Shown: positions 11,801-22,075, counted from the stretch's first letter. The stretch: 64,000 nucleotides of DNA from Adineta ricciae (GCA_905250025.1 CAJNOJ010000260.1:34371-98370), one strand, 5' to 3'. Notes: generated from the letters alone by a model not told the origin. Numbers and translations: made by a program.

Positions 11801-11819
11801 GAAAGCAACGAGGCTGTGA
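5850..11819 (+). CDS. Giant intronless ankyrin-repeat and coiled-coil protein (1989 residues)
   Basis: One uninterrupted frame encodes 1989 residues from the ATG at 5850. An upstream in-frame TTG at 5805 is unlikely to be used. Ankyrin-type repeats are clear around residues 215-285, 450-560 (TALHLV, TPLHLATKNHHLLVV), 645-690, 905-990 and 1010-1150 (GRTPLHYAV, GDYPIILATERGD); helical stretches between them may be diverged repeats. Residues about 1260-1340 form a charged coiled coil. About 1350-1665 is a globular segment I cannot assign, with a hydrophobic stretch near 1415. About 1670-1985 is a long coiled coil rich in Glu, Lys, Gln and Ala. Ankyrin arrays bind other proteins, so a scaffold or cytoskeletal adaptor is plausible. 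The lack of any intron over 6 kb is unusual beside intron-bearing neighbours and may indicate retroposition or transfer. Confidence 0.88.
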   Translation: MSEATRRLVKLVRDKARSQDACRKAQQLLQQGADIKAPIKNQSMIDYIIAEEQRCRIPRPWEADCCLHLVEVLRQGASDQLRAHVFAGNDGNLDEMRQLVQLQASCYQGGPQRPLGLLGDLINERTNTIRLDVAKFLVENDIDKQYSWFSVDTEGKTCVCIAKDNPNCPKNVVDYLQQHFDIILSKIPRTKPEIDQEQIVACFRRGARLETVDEDGNTVLSNAVIMNNLELVNVLLSLGSQLTHRNKNGLTPLQIAENATSRNPPLVAILQKQAVNIELKDLIEAKGSHLTTDEVRRLLDKGVNINAKMENGNSFLHILISNDGTPDMIITFVNDFHADLSTTNIDGYRPIETCIMKEKHPYARLTAVLKLSKLSMDMFNNVKLNKTLLQFANDQNRTEAGKLVQNELNLRLWSCVMRISTNAEQNKILMAEIEQLIRYGAQINYKHQENSYSEWTALHLVCQMGSKSFVQFVIEHFEADYTLKNSNGDCPISLAAENGHLMIVEYLRGLPNTNLNIFNKDQQTPLHLATKNHHLLVVRYLVQWGADHQALNQWKQTPLNIAQASQPKNKEEEIIGKKLVQLLQRLVCPPVHGSAGQSIDTKQPELDLDTCELGSPVNINPISMINEDAEGERGKTYRENILANHPNDILHDAAKKGNLFAAQKALSDGANIRHRNKPDRTPYEVAHRTAAKCATQLNSPLLDSQDRLRLQGLLYHCQEIIKLIQQTAQNKISQAIDSSNAGLVMAYHAAGATLTPELFSKACNASGSETVEIVDYLLRNSEDIQKVVSNYSSSDSPYHIAKKNGNTRLASYFKYQLSMRCTKAIMENSFLSVQKLVHDGASVDMVDTNNLQQALAHQNTQMIQLLCRCGAKMPSKWLAAKDIVLSPAESQQFKPEIRFIINQCLIDSRLRFAAANGDLNCLILCQRLGANINSVNCHGSTALLYALKYSHSFPVVHALVSRGASILHFNEDEPKSLIQFAKRQNCQQIASYLFQELNAQFLSAILNNDRQSATTFAQFGADFNYQDEQGRTPLHYAVQYHGIELVTWLHAGGSVANKADINGDYPIILATERGDYATVEHFVKHDPNTKQQTNKSGLTALQIAQKLGFTRIAQLILTGESVPESSADAEEIRLDREVLKNAAEKGEIKVMQEFVKQPYESREEKRKLCHELLKIARRANQLEIVRILESYYNTKPISNEGSGGNVRLSEYYQKVLLGFLSGISGIIADSRVDLDPTDPATYRELFSDLTSRVNKYSQELQQVNSEQDLKKLIEKDSAHTNKRIAELHKKLEEVLESKDSLEASIEDLEQRVHTQEKSTNITAIQRKEYMVEREALNKKLSEYDSSILLLKRREEALLMRRNTINFIKNNSNLALFHQTIENRLDALFTSVFAAEGGYAKRETIIPFSKIHRTSRSMNVISICLFLVNLLLTNVKSTLNPILSKLNEKVQRQEWHAISTLGNIEELKRIASDTAGIITLYYKEQIQLIDPFRKIKGTNMFNTRIKWIKNVFYDARPEGSEEMAITMFAEYVTAWIIDALKASKTELIATESLPAQLWLFVAKKNPMDQGTTVQVTDAVGVSAGQQRIPLKIRNSFGKDEEKQAQLRHLIGCVSVLGSNGHIYQYSKPTNSSDHELVDLEIFGYVYVKPFSSDKRVLDAIVDGRKLVLAKRDTHGDILTKFEEIALHAQTYADQIEQFTGESSVNKEITKQVAETLQHQHIFASLNHVDEELKKLQETVELDIDVLREDIERKVRFYQVSIDAAHEQIKIEAEANRKALAEEMHRHYEKTWQDLNEQFQNVQQHLGKFVADRLTKIEKYVEENSKKIEKEAETARSDSRIAVAQSGRASEIAQQAAQDATQAALVCGRYSKLLEQQYQEFQKKIQICETTINQKAAAQEEFCKHEIAETCDTIRSKCEQARKAVQDVQSSTRQQLDIQKEEKEILVNEVHKARVESQKVAVEAKRAANAAAEALGKVEKALERIQKATRL

Positions 11820-12184
11820 AAATCAAGTAACCACATTATACAAGAACGATTACGATCATTTCCGTTTTTTTATCGCTTATTTTCAAGGTTTCATACAAAT
11901 GTATAGTTAGCTTCTTTTCAAATATTGACTTTATATTCAAAAAAAGAAGTAGAAACTCTTTTTTAAGCGGCTTATTTTTCGTTCTGTATTTTTGTTCTGT
12001 TCTCTAATCATAAATAATTTATAGACGTGCATGGACTTTAACTGAACATAGTCAAAATACTAACAATGTGTTCTTGCGGAAGTTCGAAGATGAGGCTGAT
12101 TATATCAACTTGCCGCAAACCAATTCGTTCTTGTAAAATGGTCTGGCACATGTAACAACTGTCTGTGTGAAACACAAATCTTGT
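11820..12184. other. 3' flank of the ankyrin gene, no gene
   Basis: AT-rich spacer holding the presumed polyadenylation region of the ankyrin gene. Nothing else is recognised. Confidence 0.4.
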
Positions 12185-12940
12185 TCAAACGCAGAAGCTG
12201 TGTATTCGATTCACATAGACATTATTAGACATAGTTGACGTGACGCAAGGCATACGTTCCATGGCGAATGGCAGTGAATAAACATGACATCGCCGTGATT
12301 TAGTAAAAAGATAGTCAATATAGTAGTCATCATTGTATCCTCTTTGCAGAAATATGCTTCGAATAGCGTCAGACATCGATTAAGGTGGCAGTCTATCAAA
12401 GTAGACTAATTCACTAATAATATTGAAATGAAATGTGCGTAAATTCGATAATTGGCTAACGATGAAATCATCCACATAACTTTCATCAACAAAGGAGTCT
12501 CGTCCAAGCATACCCTTCGACGAAGAAAAGGTTACATGAGCTGACCAATGAAATAGAAAATGTAGTCTGAAGATATCTGACTAGTCGGTGTATGTTATTA
12601 CTTACTATATTACTTAATGGTTTTCAATGAATGCAGTATCTTCTTTTGCGTACGTTGTCTGAACAGTGCTACACGTTCGGAGAGTACGATATTCAGATCG
12701 ATCGCAAAGTTGAGGTAATATACTTGTACGTAATCGATCTAATATTGCGCTATTTTTTTAATTAATGACGTGATTCGATTCGGTAGACGATAAATCCATA
12801 CATTGGGTGAAATTATTATCACGCACTATTCGATCGAATGTTTCATCAACATCAACCAATGAATACAGAATACCGAAACTATTGAGTTACTTCAAAATAT
12901 GAAGTAGAATTTCATCAGGCAGATTAGCAACTTCAACCAT
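12185..12940 (-). pseudogene. Decayed F-box/LRR gene
   Basis: Reading the minus strand from an ATG at 12940 gives a recognisable F-box start (NLPDEILLHIL) that meets an in-frame TAA at 12887-12889 and then continues in the same frame (LNSFGILYSLVDVDETFDRIV). Further on, after frame changes, come RLRTSILPQL, then SQLSNLRTFHFNI with a TAA, and YSLPFAMERM, all in the order seen in rotifer F-box proteins. At least two stops and one frameshift separate the blocks. Intact F-box genes of this type feed substrates to SCF ubiquitin ligases; this copy should make no such protein. An intact relative lies at 14822-16516 on the other strand. Confidence 0.75.
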
Positions 12941-13225
12941 CAAATGAGTCGTCTCTATTTAAACACATCGCTTCGTCGTCCTTCGCCGTGATCCTAAAGC
13001 GGATGACGGTGCGATCTTGGTGTGCTCACACTCTCACCCTCAAACAAATTTACTTTCTTTTGGCATATACTTCGGTGAAAAGAAAATTTGTCTTGTGCGA
13101 GAAATCACTACGGGAACATTAACAGAATAGAAAAAAAAAACTTTTGAAAGAAGTGAAGAGTAGAAATCTACGCTTATCTAGTTACAGTCAAACCATACTC
13201 TTTCTTTAGATATTCTTTACAAACG

Positions 13226-13984
13226 ATGAACTTACTACAACGCATGTCCATTTCCATCGCTTCTTATTCACACAAGAGAAAACCTCCTTTTCCACTCATC
13301 AAACAACTTGGAATCACTCGTCTCATTGTATTCTCTTCTCTCTTTCTCATCATTACACTTATTCTTATTTTCGAACTCTACTATCAACGTGGTCAATGCG
13401 CTGTAGCTGACAAATACTCGAAGAAAAACATGAAACTAACTCATCAAGTCATGAACATGTTCGACGATCTGTCAATCACCTATTGGCCTGATTGTCAATC
13501 CTTACTGAATGTTCTCAGAAATGAGACATACAATGTATGGGACCAAGACGTGGATCTATCAATCGAATGGCCATTCCTATCAAATCATGCTCATTCAGAA
13601 CTTAACGACATGAAAGTGTTCATTGAAAGATTCGAAGAGAATGATTTCAATGTGGAATACTATCCAGAGAGAAGACTGCTGTCATTGTCGTCGCCGAATG
13701 AGAAGTCAGCACGTCAACCACATGTTGATATCTGGATGTGGGAACGTCAATACGAAGGTGAAAGCGCCGTTATTTTGCAACTATCGGATTACAGTTTCAA
13801 GTATCAGTCGAGATTATTCTATGATATTTATCCGCTGAAGTGTGTAACATGGTTAGGAAGAAGAGTGAAAATCCCCGCCGAATCGCACAAGATTTCATAT
13901 AAAGAATTTGGCGGATCGTATATGGTAGCCACTATTTATCGTCAAAACTGTCTTCATAATTTATTCGACATGAGATGGTTTTAA
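13226..13984 (+). CDS. LicD/fukutin-like phosphosugar transferase, type II membrane protein
   Basis: 252 residues, one exon. A single hydrophobic anchor (about residues 31-52) after a basic N-terminus predicts a type II Golgi or ER membrane protein with a lumenal catalytic part. The motif WDQDVDLSI (105-113) matches the metal-binding W-D-x-D-x-D signature of the LicD/fukutin/FKRP family, whose members transfer phosphocholine or ribitol/glycerol phosphate to glycans. The later block PLKCVTWLGRRVKIP...SYKEFGGSY matches the family's C-terminal pattern (PL-G-P-YG). It is shorter than animal FKRP (about 495) and close to the minimal LicD domain. The acceptor glycan cannot be told from the sequence. 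Confidence 0.72.
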   Translation: MNLLQRMSISIASYSHKRKPPFPLIKQLGITRLIVFSSLFLIITLILIFELYYQRGQCAVADKYSKKNMKLTHQVMNMFDDLSITYWPDCQSLLNVLRNETYNVWDQDVDLSIEWPFLSNHAHSELNDMKVFIERFEENDFNVEYYPERRLLSLSSPNEKSARQPHVDIWMWERQYEGESAVILQLSDYSFKYQSRLFYDIYPLKCVTWLGRRVKIPAESHKISYKEFGGSYMVATIYRQNCLHNLFDMRWF

Positions 13985-14821
13985 TCATGTGAAAAGTAAA
14001 TAAAATCATAGGTAAATACCTAATTACTAGTCGGGAAGACGACAGGATCATTATATGGAAAGAAATGATTATGGAGAAGTATTTACATAACTGTTGTTTC
14101 CTTCTATTTATCTTGGACCAGAATGATTTGCTGTTGTAAAAAATAGTAAAATGAAGTTTCATTTATCAGCTTGAAAAATATGCTTTTATCGATCGAAATT
14201 CATTTTAGTTAATAAATGATTATGCTCTTAAGATAAAATCGAATCTCGTTACATTTATAGGTTCTAGTATTGAGTATATAAAAACGAGTATCACACGACA
14301 GTTTAGCTAAAACTGTGTTTACATGCACAAATTACATTCACGCCTTCTTGTGCACATTCGTCTATCTTTCTATTTATATATTGAGAATAACGTCAGAATT
14401 GAAAGAGTAAAATTATGCAATACAATCTAGTGTATATACATTTCATTTCTGATCAATGAAATGCGTTGTAATTTTGTTGTTATTTATCTACTCGACCTGC
14501 TGTCACAGTTCGTTGTAATTTTCGATCTTCGTTTGAGTTCAGACAACGCACTACTTCTGCCTATAGTACTCAGACGATGAGTCAGCATCATAAACTCAAT
14601 TCTTAATTTATTGATAAAATATACACTAGGCGATTCCAATTCGATGCATATTCGAAGAGATCAGAGTCATAGCGACCTCTATTAATCAATATGATTTCAT
14701 GTAGTCATGTTCTTACTTATGATGACGAAATTACTCAATATATATTATGCAACACACGTGAGTTGGATAGAAAGATTCGTCGCAAATTGTTTTGCTCGTA
14801 CACAACAACGACAAAGAAAAT
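13985..14821. other. Intergenic, no gene recognised
   Basis: AT-rich spacer between two plus-strand genes. No open frame with a motif, no tRNA and no clear inverted repeat were seen. Confidence 0.4.
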
Positions 14822-16516
14822 ATGAGTGGTGTGATCGTCTTAGAAGATTTACCCAATGAATTATTCATCGAATTTTTTACATATTTAACATCATTTGATA
14901 TAATTCTTACATTTGAAAAGTTAAATCACCGCTTTCAATTGTTAATCACGCAGTACTGCAGAAAATTTGATTTCAAATTCATCAATAAATTCCAATGTGA
15001 TTCCATCTTTCGCGTGCAAAATACAAACCAATGGACATCATTACGACTATCTGATGATGATCGAAAGCCATTCTGGATCGATCATCTCATTGAAAATTAT
15101 ATTTCCAAAAAGAACTTTTCTCAATTACGATTTTTGTCTGTGGGATGCTTAAAAGATAATACTCGACAATTATTCTTTTCTATGCTATCATCATTACCTA
15201 ATCTTGTTTCTTTATCAGTCGATTCAGTATGTGGAAAAGATATTTTACCATTTGATTTACCCAAACTTCAAAAACTTGTCTTCGGTTCTTGTTTACATAT
15301 CGATTGGATTCAAGTAGGTGATCGAGCGTTTCGGTCTTTATCAATCTAGATTTTTATTTAGAACTTTTCTCAACTTGAAACGATTGAATATACAATCGAT
15401 CATGCCTGTGAGAGTAAAGATAAACTCAACTGGCCACGGACAACTAAGCATCTCAAATTTGTTTTAATGGTTGCAACTGCACATTCCTTAATACTCGACT
15501 CTCTCGTTCCTTTATCTCAGTTAACAAAACTAGAAATTTATCAACTGCAAACGCAACATGTACCTATGTTTGGTCATCGATGGGAAGAACTCGTTCGTTC
15601 GTCATGTCCATTATTAGAAATCTTTCAGTTTTACTTCATATTTCGTCCAATATCCACACAAGACTTGAAACAAATCATGACTTCATATTCAACACCATTC
15701 TTTCTCCAAGAAAAGAAATGGTTTTTCAATTGTCATCTGTGTGCTTCGGCAAGACATCAACGTATTTATAAACAAACGATATTTTACACGCTACCATATC
15801 CGATGAAAACATTAACAATATACAAAAACTCTTATAAGAAGACCATGTCGTCGTTACACGTCGACAATCACGTTAACGTCTATCGAAATGTGAAAACATT
15901 GATATTCGATAACTATATACTACCAAATGACGATTTCAATCAAACGAAAATCCATAATCTGATAGTTCGTACGCAGTTTGAATCTAAACCGTGGTTACAT
16001 GCATTGACTAATTTACGGAGATTACATATTGATGAGTATGGGTACATTTCCATCGAGCAATTTCGAGTCTTATTAGAAAATACGCCTCATTTATACTCGT
16101 TAACTCTATCAAAAAGTCGATTGGCCAAATTAACTGACGATTGGAATGATTTTCATATATGTCGTCATTTATCGAAGAAAATTCGTGTTTTGAAATTTGA
16201 ATTCTGTCAAAACGTATCGGAATGTGTAACTCGATATGAAACTGAACGAATCGTCTCAATTTTTAGAGATAAATGTGAGCATTTAACAGTAGGTGTTCAA
16301 AATTCCACTCACACGATCGATTATATTCTATCAAATATGTCAAAATTGAGTTACTTATCGGTATTTATTCATAAAAGCTCCCAACCAACTAGAATAAGAT
16401 TTTCAAAACAATCAAAACTATTGACAATGGAATGGTTAGAAAAACAGCAAACTCAGTTTCACGATACAAATTGTTTTCTCTACAATGACAAGTTTGGAAA
16501 CTATTTTTTCTTGTGA
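14822..16516 (+). CDS. F-box and LRR-like protein, two exons
   Basis: Exon 1 is 14822-15313 and exon 2 is 15362-16516, joined over a 48 bp intron (GTAGGT...TTTAG) in phase 0, giving 548 residues. An F-box lies near the N-terminus (VLEDLPNELFIEFFTYL, about residues 6-22, with conserved hydrophobics up to about 45). The rest is irregular leucine-rich sequence (FLSVGCL, LPNLVSLSV, TNLRRLHI, LRVLLENTPHLYSLTL-like), typical of substrate-recognition domains. Such proteins bind SKP1 and bring targets to SCF E3 ligases; the substrate is unknown. I start at the ATG at 14822; the frame can be extended only from a TTG. A near-identical 3' fragment is repeated at 17829-18089. Confidence 0.82.
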
Positions 16517-17105
16517 GTCAATAAAATGTCTCTATCGGGTTGATTTTTAAATCTGTAAATATACCAAAACGGAGACATATTACTTTGCGTCACATTTCCA
16601 TAGAGGGAGAAAAAGTAAAGAGTAAATTTAAACAAATTGGCATCACTTCATATCATTCTTCGTCGAGCGTAAAAATGTTTATGAGTGTGATAGACAGACA
16701 ACGGAAGAATGTCAGCTGCCCCTGAGCAGTGTTTCTTCTTTAGTCTAGTAGAGTCTCTGCTTCTTTTTAACTCTTATATGACTTTATAGGCCAAGATCTA
16801 CATAGTCAGGCAACGGTATATTTTTTCCTCACATACATCAGTGTTTCTTCATGAAATTTATATAACTATTTAATTTAGTTTATGTGTTTGTCAATATTGA
16901 ATTATTTTCATCTGCTGTATAAGTTATTCGTCGCATGAATTCTTCTTCCTGTTTCATTTCTTACAGAGAAAATACTCATATCTAAACATATTTAGCTACT
17001 GCGTGGGCGACAGATTACTTGTTCTTTCTTACATCTATCAATCTTATCGAAGACGTATTATTTATTGACACTGTTTGGAAAGATTTTTGTGATTAAAAAT
17101 TCTGT
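16517..17105. other. F-box gene 3' flank
   Basis: No gene is seen. This stretch is largely repeated, with small differences, downstream of the second F-box fragment (18090-18560), which supports an allelic or duplicate relationship. Confidence 0.5.
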
Positions 17106-17280
17106 CCCAGGTCGATCAATCCTATAATCGGATTCATTATAGGATTTTCTCGAATCCTGCAGGAATTCGACGGGTTCGATGAAATCCTGGTGATGGAATC
17201 GCATTAGATTCCAATGCATTTCTGTTTCTAGGAATTCGGTCGGATCCGATTGGATCCAGCATCAGATTTGTTGATCTGGG
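17106..17280. mobile_element. Short terminal-inverted-repeat element (MITE-like), 175 bp
   Basis: It begins CCCAGGTCGATCAATC and ends with the near reverse complement GATTTGTTGATCTGGG. Inside are repeated GGATTC/GAATCC phrases. The matching flank of the second F-box copy (near 18560) follows the same sequence up to this point and then departs. That fits an insertion or a rearrangement at the element. No coding capacity. Confidence 0.55.
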
Positions 17281-17610
17281 TATCTTTTTAAGTATGTTAT
17301 TTTTGTCTTAAGTTGCATGTGCTACTTTTGTTATTGCCACCGTTTCGCTCTCCGCACTATGGACGAGGGCCGATATATTATGCAATCAAATAAAATCAGA
17401 ATGTTCTAGACAAAAATTATCCTATTATACTTGGTCCAATTTCTACGGAGGCAGTGAGAATTAGTCTGTATTCGTGATTTTTCGACTATCAAAGAAATAT
17501 TGATATGTTCAGCGATAATCATCGTATACAGAAAACACATCGGATCATTCTTCTACAACGTAACTAGGTAAAAAATTCTATTTATATATTGAATACACTA
17601 TAAATCATTT

Positions 17611-17827
17611 TCACAGTTCGACATGCCAATTCGTCTGAGAAAGCACCTGATTATGGGCGATTCTGATAATTTTCTCCAAGTCTATTCGTGAACTATTTTC
17701 ACGCGCATTAAACATCATCATTTGAACTTTTCTCGCTTTTCGAATATAATCCGTTTCTTGATCGAATATATCGTCAACATGTCGCCGAAGTTCATCGCTA
17801 GTGACAAGTCTTTGCCCATTAGCATAG
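17611..17827 (-). pseudogene. UGT C-terminal fragment, cut by an assembly N
   Basis: Encodes the last 72 residues of the UDP-glycosyltransferase found complete at 19992-21508 (from YANGQRLVTSDEL to the stop at 17611), with nearly identical bases. It stops at the N at 17828, after which unrelated F-box sequence begins on the other strand. The rest of this copy is missing from the window, so this is probably a contig end and not a true truncation. Confidence 0.8.
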
Positions 17828-17828
17828 T
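17828..17828. other. Single N: scaffold join
   Basis: To the left is a UGT 3' end and to the right an F-box 3' end, both of which occur elsewhere in the window in other contexts. The N marks an unresolved join. Confidence 0.85.
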
Positions 17829-18089
17829 NCAATTTTTAGAGATAAATGTGAGCATTTAACAGTAGGTGTTCAAAATTCCACTCACACGATCGATTATATT
17901 CTATCAAATATGTCAAAATTGAGTTACTTATCGGTATTTATTCATAAAAGTTCCCAACCAACTAGAATACGATGTTTAAAACAATCAAAGCCATTGACAA
18001 TGGAATGGTTAGAAGAACAACATACTCAGTTTCACGATTCAAATTGTTTTCTCTACAATGACAAGTTTGGAAACTACTTTTTCTTGTGA
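17829..18089 (+). pseudogene. F-box gene 3' fragment, second copy
   Basis: Matches the last 86 codons of the F-box gene (16256-16516) with a handful of substitutions (for example EEQHTQFHDS versus EKQQTQFHDT) and the same stop position. The 5' part is lost at the N. It is probably the other allele or a recent duplicate entering the scaffold at a contig end. Confidence 0.8.
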
Positions 18090-19991
18090 GCCAATAAAAT
18101 ATCTCTATCGAGTTCAGTTTTAAATCTGTAAATATAGCAAAACGGAGATATATTACTTTGCATTACATTTTCATAGAGGAAGAAAAATTAAAGAGTAAAT
18201 TTAAAGAATTGGTATCACTTCAAATCGTTCTTCGTCGAGTCTGAAAATGTTTATGAGTGTGATAGACAGATAATGGAGGAATGTCAGCTACCCCTGAGCA
18301 GTGTTTCTTCATGAAATTTATGTAACTATTTTATTTTATTTATGTGTTTGTCAATATTGAATTATTTTCATCTGCTGTATAAGTTATTCGTCGCATGAAT
18401 TCTTCTTTCTGTTTCATTTCTTATAGAGAAAATACTCGTATCTAAACACATTTAGCTACTGCGTGGGCGACAGACTCTTTGTTTTTTCTTACATCTATCG
18501 AGCTTATTGAAGACGTATTATTTATTGACACTGTTTGGAAAGATTTTTGCGATTGAAAATTCTGTGCTTAAACTAAGATTTTTCTTCAAATATTAATCTC
18601 GCGCAATTTTTCGTTTATATACTCTTATTAACTCAATTTCATTGAAATGTTAGCACCTGAGGCTTCCGCTAGTCCTGGGATTACAGGAGATCCCTTTGAC
18701 GTAACCGATTTAGCAAGGAACTATTAATATATTTGACTGTCTTGTCTTCTCTTCATTTATTTCAGCACGATTGTGCCTTTTATACTGTGAAGGTGTCCAC
18801 ATAAATACAGGAGAATATATAAAGCACAATCAAAGAAGAAAAGCAAAAGTTCAAGAATTCGCACTACTTTTCTGGGCGATGTGAACGAATAAGGAAGAAA
18901 AAGAAGGCTCGTCAACGGTCATATTTCGTCTATAGCGCTCGTTGAGTATTCTTTCTGGTATAATTCGTTCCTACTAATTCACCAGATTTGAGAAATAGTG
19001 ATACGAGTCTGAGTTTGTGGCAGTAGGGTATAGACTATCCTTCGAGAAACAGATTACTTTGGTGATTTTACCTTTGTTGAGAAATTTTCCGTTTTGAGCA
19101 CATTTATTGAATAGATCTGTAGTTCTGGCGAATTATTCCGGTAATGATTTCTGCTATGTGAATGACGAGGCTCAAGTACTATCTGTTGACTTTTTCCAGC
19201 CATCAAATTTCTGTTGGTATGCTATTTGTTATACTGGTAAGTATTTGAGATTTTGAAAAAAAGATTTAATACGTTTTCATGTTTTGAGTTAAAGATTGGT
19301 TATCAACACGTCCGTAATTTATCTATCTCTGTGGATAATAGTGATATATCGGATTAATCGTCAATGAACTTCTTCCTGAACCTTAAACTATATTTACACA
19401 GAAAACTAAAAAATGAGCAAAAATCACTGACTTTACCCACATTGCATTCATTATTGTTCTTCGTGATGATAGTATTCAATTCAATCTGAAAATTGTCTTT
19501 AGTGTGACTGAATCTAGTAGAGCCATTTTGCGTTCATTGTTGTAGGATTAATGTATTTGGTTACTTGTCCTTGTGGTTTCCTAACAATGAACTCATTATG
19601 AAATAACGACCGATGTGCTCTGGCACTGATTTAACGCAAAAAAAAACAACAGAAGTAAATGATGATCTTAGTAAAATTAGATAAGATATATCTACTTACG
19701 TATGTGCTACTTTTGTTATGGCCACCGTTTCGCTCTTCTCACTATAGACGAGGGCGGATATATTATCCAATCAAATAAAATCAGAATATTCTAAACAAAA
19801 ATTATCCTATTATACTTGGTGCAATTTCTACGGAGGCAGTGAAAATTAGTCTGCATTCATGATTTTCCGACTATCAAAGAAATAGTGATATGTTCAGCGA
19901 TAATCATCGTATACAGAAAACACATCGGATCATTCTTCTACAGCGCAACTAGGTAAAATTCTAGTTATATATTGAATACTGTAAATCATTT
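18090..19991. other. Intergenic region, no gene recognised
   Basis: The first 470 bp copy the F-box 3' flank. Then about 1.1 kb has no counterpart in the first copy and no recognisable frame. From about 19700 it matches 17318-17610, the flank downstream of the UGT 3' end. Confidence 0.5.
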
Positions 19992-21508
19992 TCACAGTTC
20001 GACATGCCAGTTCGTCTGAGAAAGCACCTGATTATGGGCGATTCTGATAATTTTCTCCAAGTCTATTCGTGAACTATTTTCACGCGCATTAAACATCATC
20101 ATTTGAACTTTTCTCGCTTTTCGAATATAATCCGTTTCTTGATCGAATATGTCGTCAACATGTCGCCGAAGTTCATCGCTAGTGACAAGTCTTTGCCCAT
20201 TAGCATAATCTGTCGCCTGTAAACATCGACCCATGCCGAGTTCATGGTCTAACCGTTGTCCATTGATAATTTGGTCTCCAAAGAGAGGCCAGATAAGTGT
20301 CGGTCTACCAGCGAACATGCCTTCGAGTAAACTGTTCCAGCCACCATGTGAGATGAATAGACGTATTGCAGGGTGCGTTAAAACCAAACGTTGTGGTACC
20401 CATGGAAGTAGAAGATGCTTGTCTTCATTGATCCAAGATGATGAAATTGATCCTTGTAGATTAGGTTTCAATGACCAAATGATAGGATATACTTTGAGTG
20501 CACGAATAATTTCCCTCAGCTGTTTAGCTTGAAGATATGCCCATGAACCAAAGCTAATATAAATCACTGATGATGTTTGATTGGCTTTCGCCCATTGCTT
20601 GTCTAGCCATTGTTTGATATTTGCCGCATCGGGTGTCTAAACAAAATAACGATTGATCATTTCCTTTGGATTTGAATGAGACGTACATTTTGTTTTCGAT
20701 TGAAATCTTCAGACATGAGCGGAGCAACAAAGTGAACAGGCTTATCTGAACCAGGCACCGTTGTTTGTCGTCGTAATTCTTTTATGAATTGTTTGTCTAG
20801 ATCACGCATAGAATTACATATAAGTCCTTTAGCGAGAGAAATGGTTTTGTGTAGAAGACGATCGAAATCAAGACCCGCCTCATTACTGTTTACTCTCTCT
20901 ACTGATGCATCCATATAAGCCAGATAAGCTTTCAGATTATTCGGTACAAAAAGATAAGTAACTATATTTCTTTTATAGCCTTCCCATACTGGTGGTAAAA
21001 TGAATAAATCCGAAATGATTAAATTAATAGGACGGCTGATTGGACTTGTTGACGCCGAAGGCGACGACGTCGAGAACAGTATCCGTAGAAGTGGCTTACG
21101 CATTCGATCGAGTATTAGCTGTATCCGATTGATGGCATGAACGTCAGTTGCCTAGAGAACAAAACCTTGATTCTATGCTGATCTAATTCTTTCCAATACG
21201 AAGGAGTTTACTTCATAGTCGTCATTATTATCATCAAATAAACCGATTACTTGTAAGTTTGCTTGACTTTCGTCGATAAATCCTCGTTTTGTGAGCATCT
21301 GACGTTTGGATTCTGACACAATGTACGTAACATGATGATGAACAGCTAAACGTTTAGCAAGATCCAAGATTGGAATCATGTGGCCATAGAAAGGTGACGT
21401 GATTAAGACAATATGAGCATAACTTTTAGTCTCACCAAATGTGTCTGTTGCCGAAGTGACAATTGTCAGTGTGTAGAAGAGAACTGCAACTAGTAACATT
21501 TTCTTCAT
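19992..21508 (-). CDS. UDP-glycosyltransferase (UGT), three exons, copy 1
   Basis: Exons 21508-21212, 21151-20687 and 20636-19992 are joined by 60 bp (GTAAAC...CTCTAG) and 50 bp (GTACGT...GTTTAG) introns, both in phase 0, giving 468 residues. Residues 1-25 are a signal peptide. ITSPFYGHMIP (about 37-47) is the acceptor-side start of the UGT fold. The donor-binding signature in exon 3 is clear: PWVPQRLVLTHPAIRLFISHGGWNSLLEG followed by PLFGDQ. Such enzymes move a sugar from UDP-sugar to small lipophilic molecules in the ER lumen, usually for detoxification. The usual C-terminal membrane anchor (about 50 residues with a dilysine tail) is absent; the protein ends SQTNWHVEL, so it may be lumenal or secreted. 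The ATG at 21508 precedes the signal peptide. A divergent partner gene starts at 22076. Confidence 0.88.
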
Positions 21509-22075
21509 CAACACACTCACGACGATTTGATTTACTGTAATTTAAGAATGATTCTTTTCTTCTCTTAACATAACCGTTTTATGAAAAAAAAAGATGTAAA
21601 GTTTCTTTCATGCCACGTGTTCTTTGCAACAACAACAGTATGCTCTTCTTTTCTCTTTGTTTACTAGCACAATTTAGTGTAATTTCACTGGTGTCGAATC
21701 GTTCTCTTCTATAACGAATTCCATCGTCGGTATCTTCCAAGGTGAACGAGCTTAAAGGAAAATTTAAAACACATACAATATCTTTTTCGGAATTAATGGG
21801 TGCTTTTGAATAGATTTGACAATCAAATCACGATCATTATAAGAGCAAATAAAATAATTCTTTCCATTTCTTCGCTCGTCATGGAGTTGCACAAACGAAT
21901 GGCATCAGCTCGATGCATATGCCACATCGTTTTTTTCTTTACTGGCAAACACGAATGAATCAGCACAAAATTTCCCAGTGACTTCACTAACGAATATAGG
22001 AATATTCCGATGAACTGAAATTATTTAAAAACAATACATGGAAAAGAAGTCTAGATTAGTTCAAATAGTTGTTTC
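21509..22075. promoter_or_regulatory. Divergent intergenic region between UGT and the unknown gene
   Basis: The 567 bp between two divergent starts must hold both promoters. It is conserved in the second copy (about 29246-29808). No specific element is claimed. Confidence 0.4.

Noticed and set aside
17611..17832. Frame reading through the N at 17828
   Set aside because: The first codons come from unrelated sequence across the join; only 17611-17827 is UGT.
21173..21211. Reading-through tail of UGT exon 1 (VNSFVLERIRSA)
   Set aside because: It is intronic: splicing GTAAAC...CTCTAG gives an in-phase join to ATDVHAINRIQL, and the same holds in copy 2.
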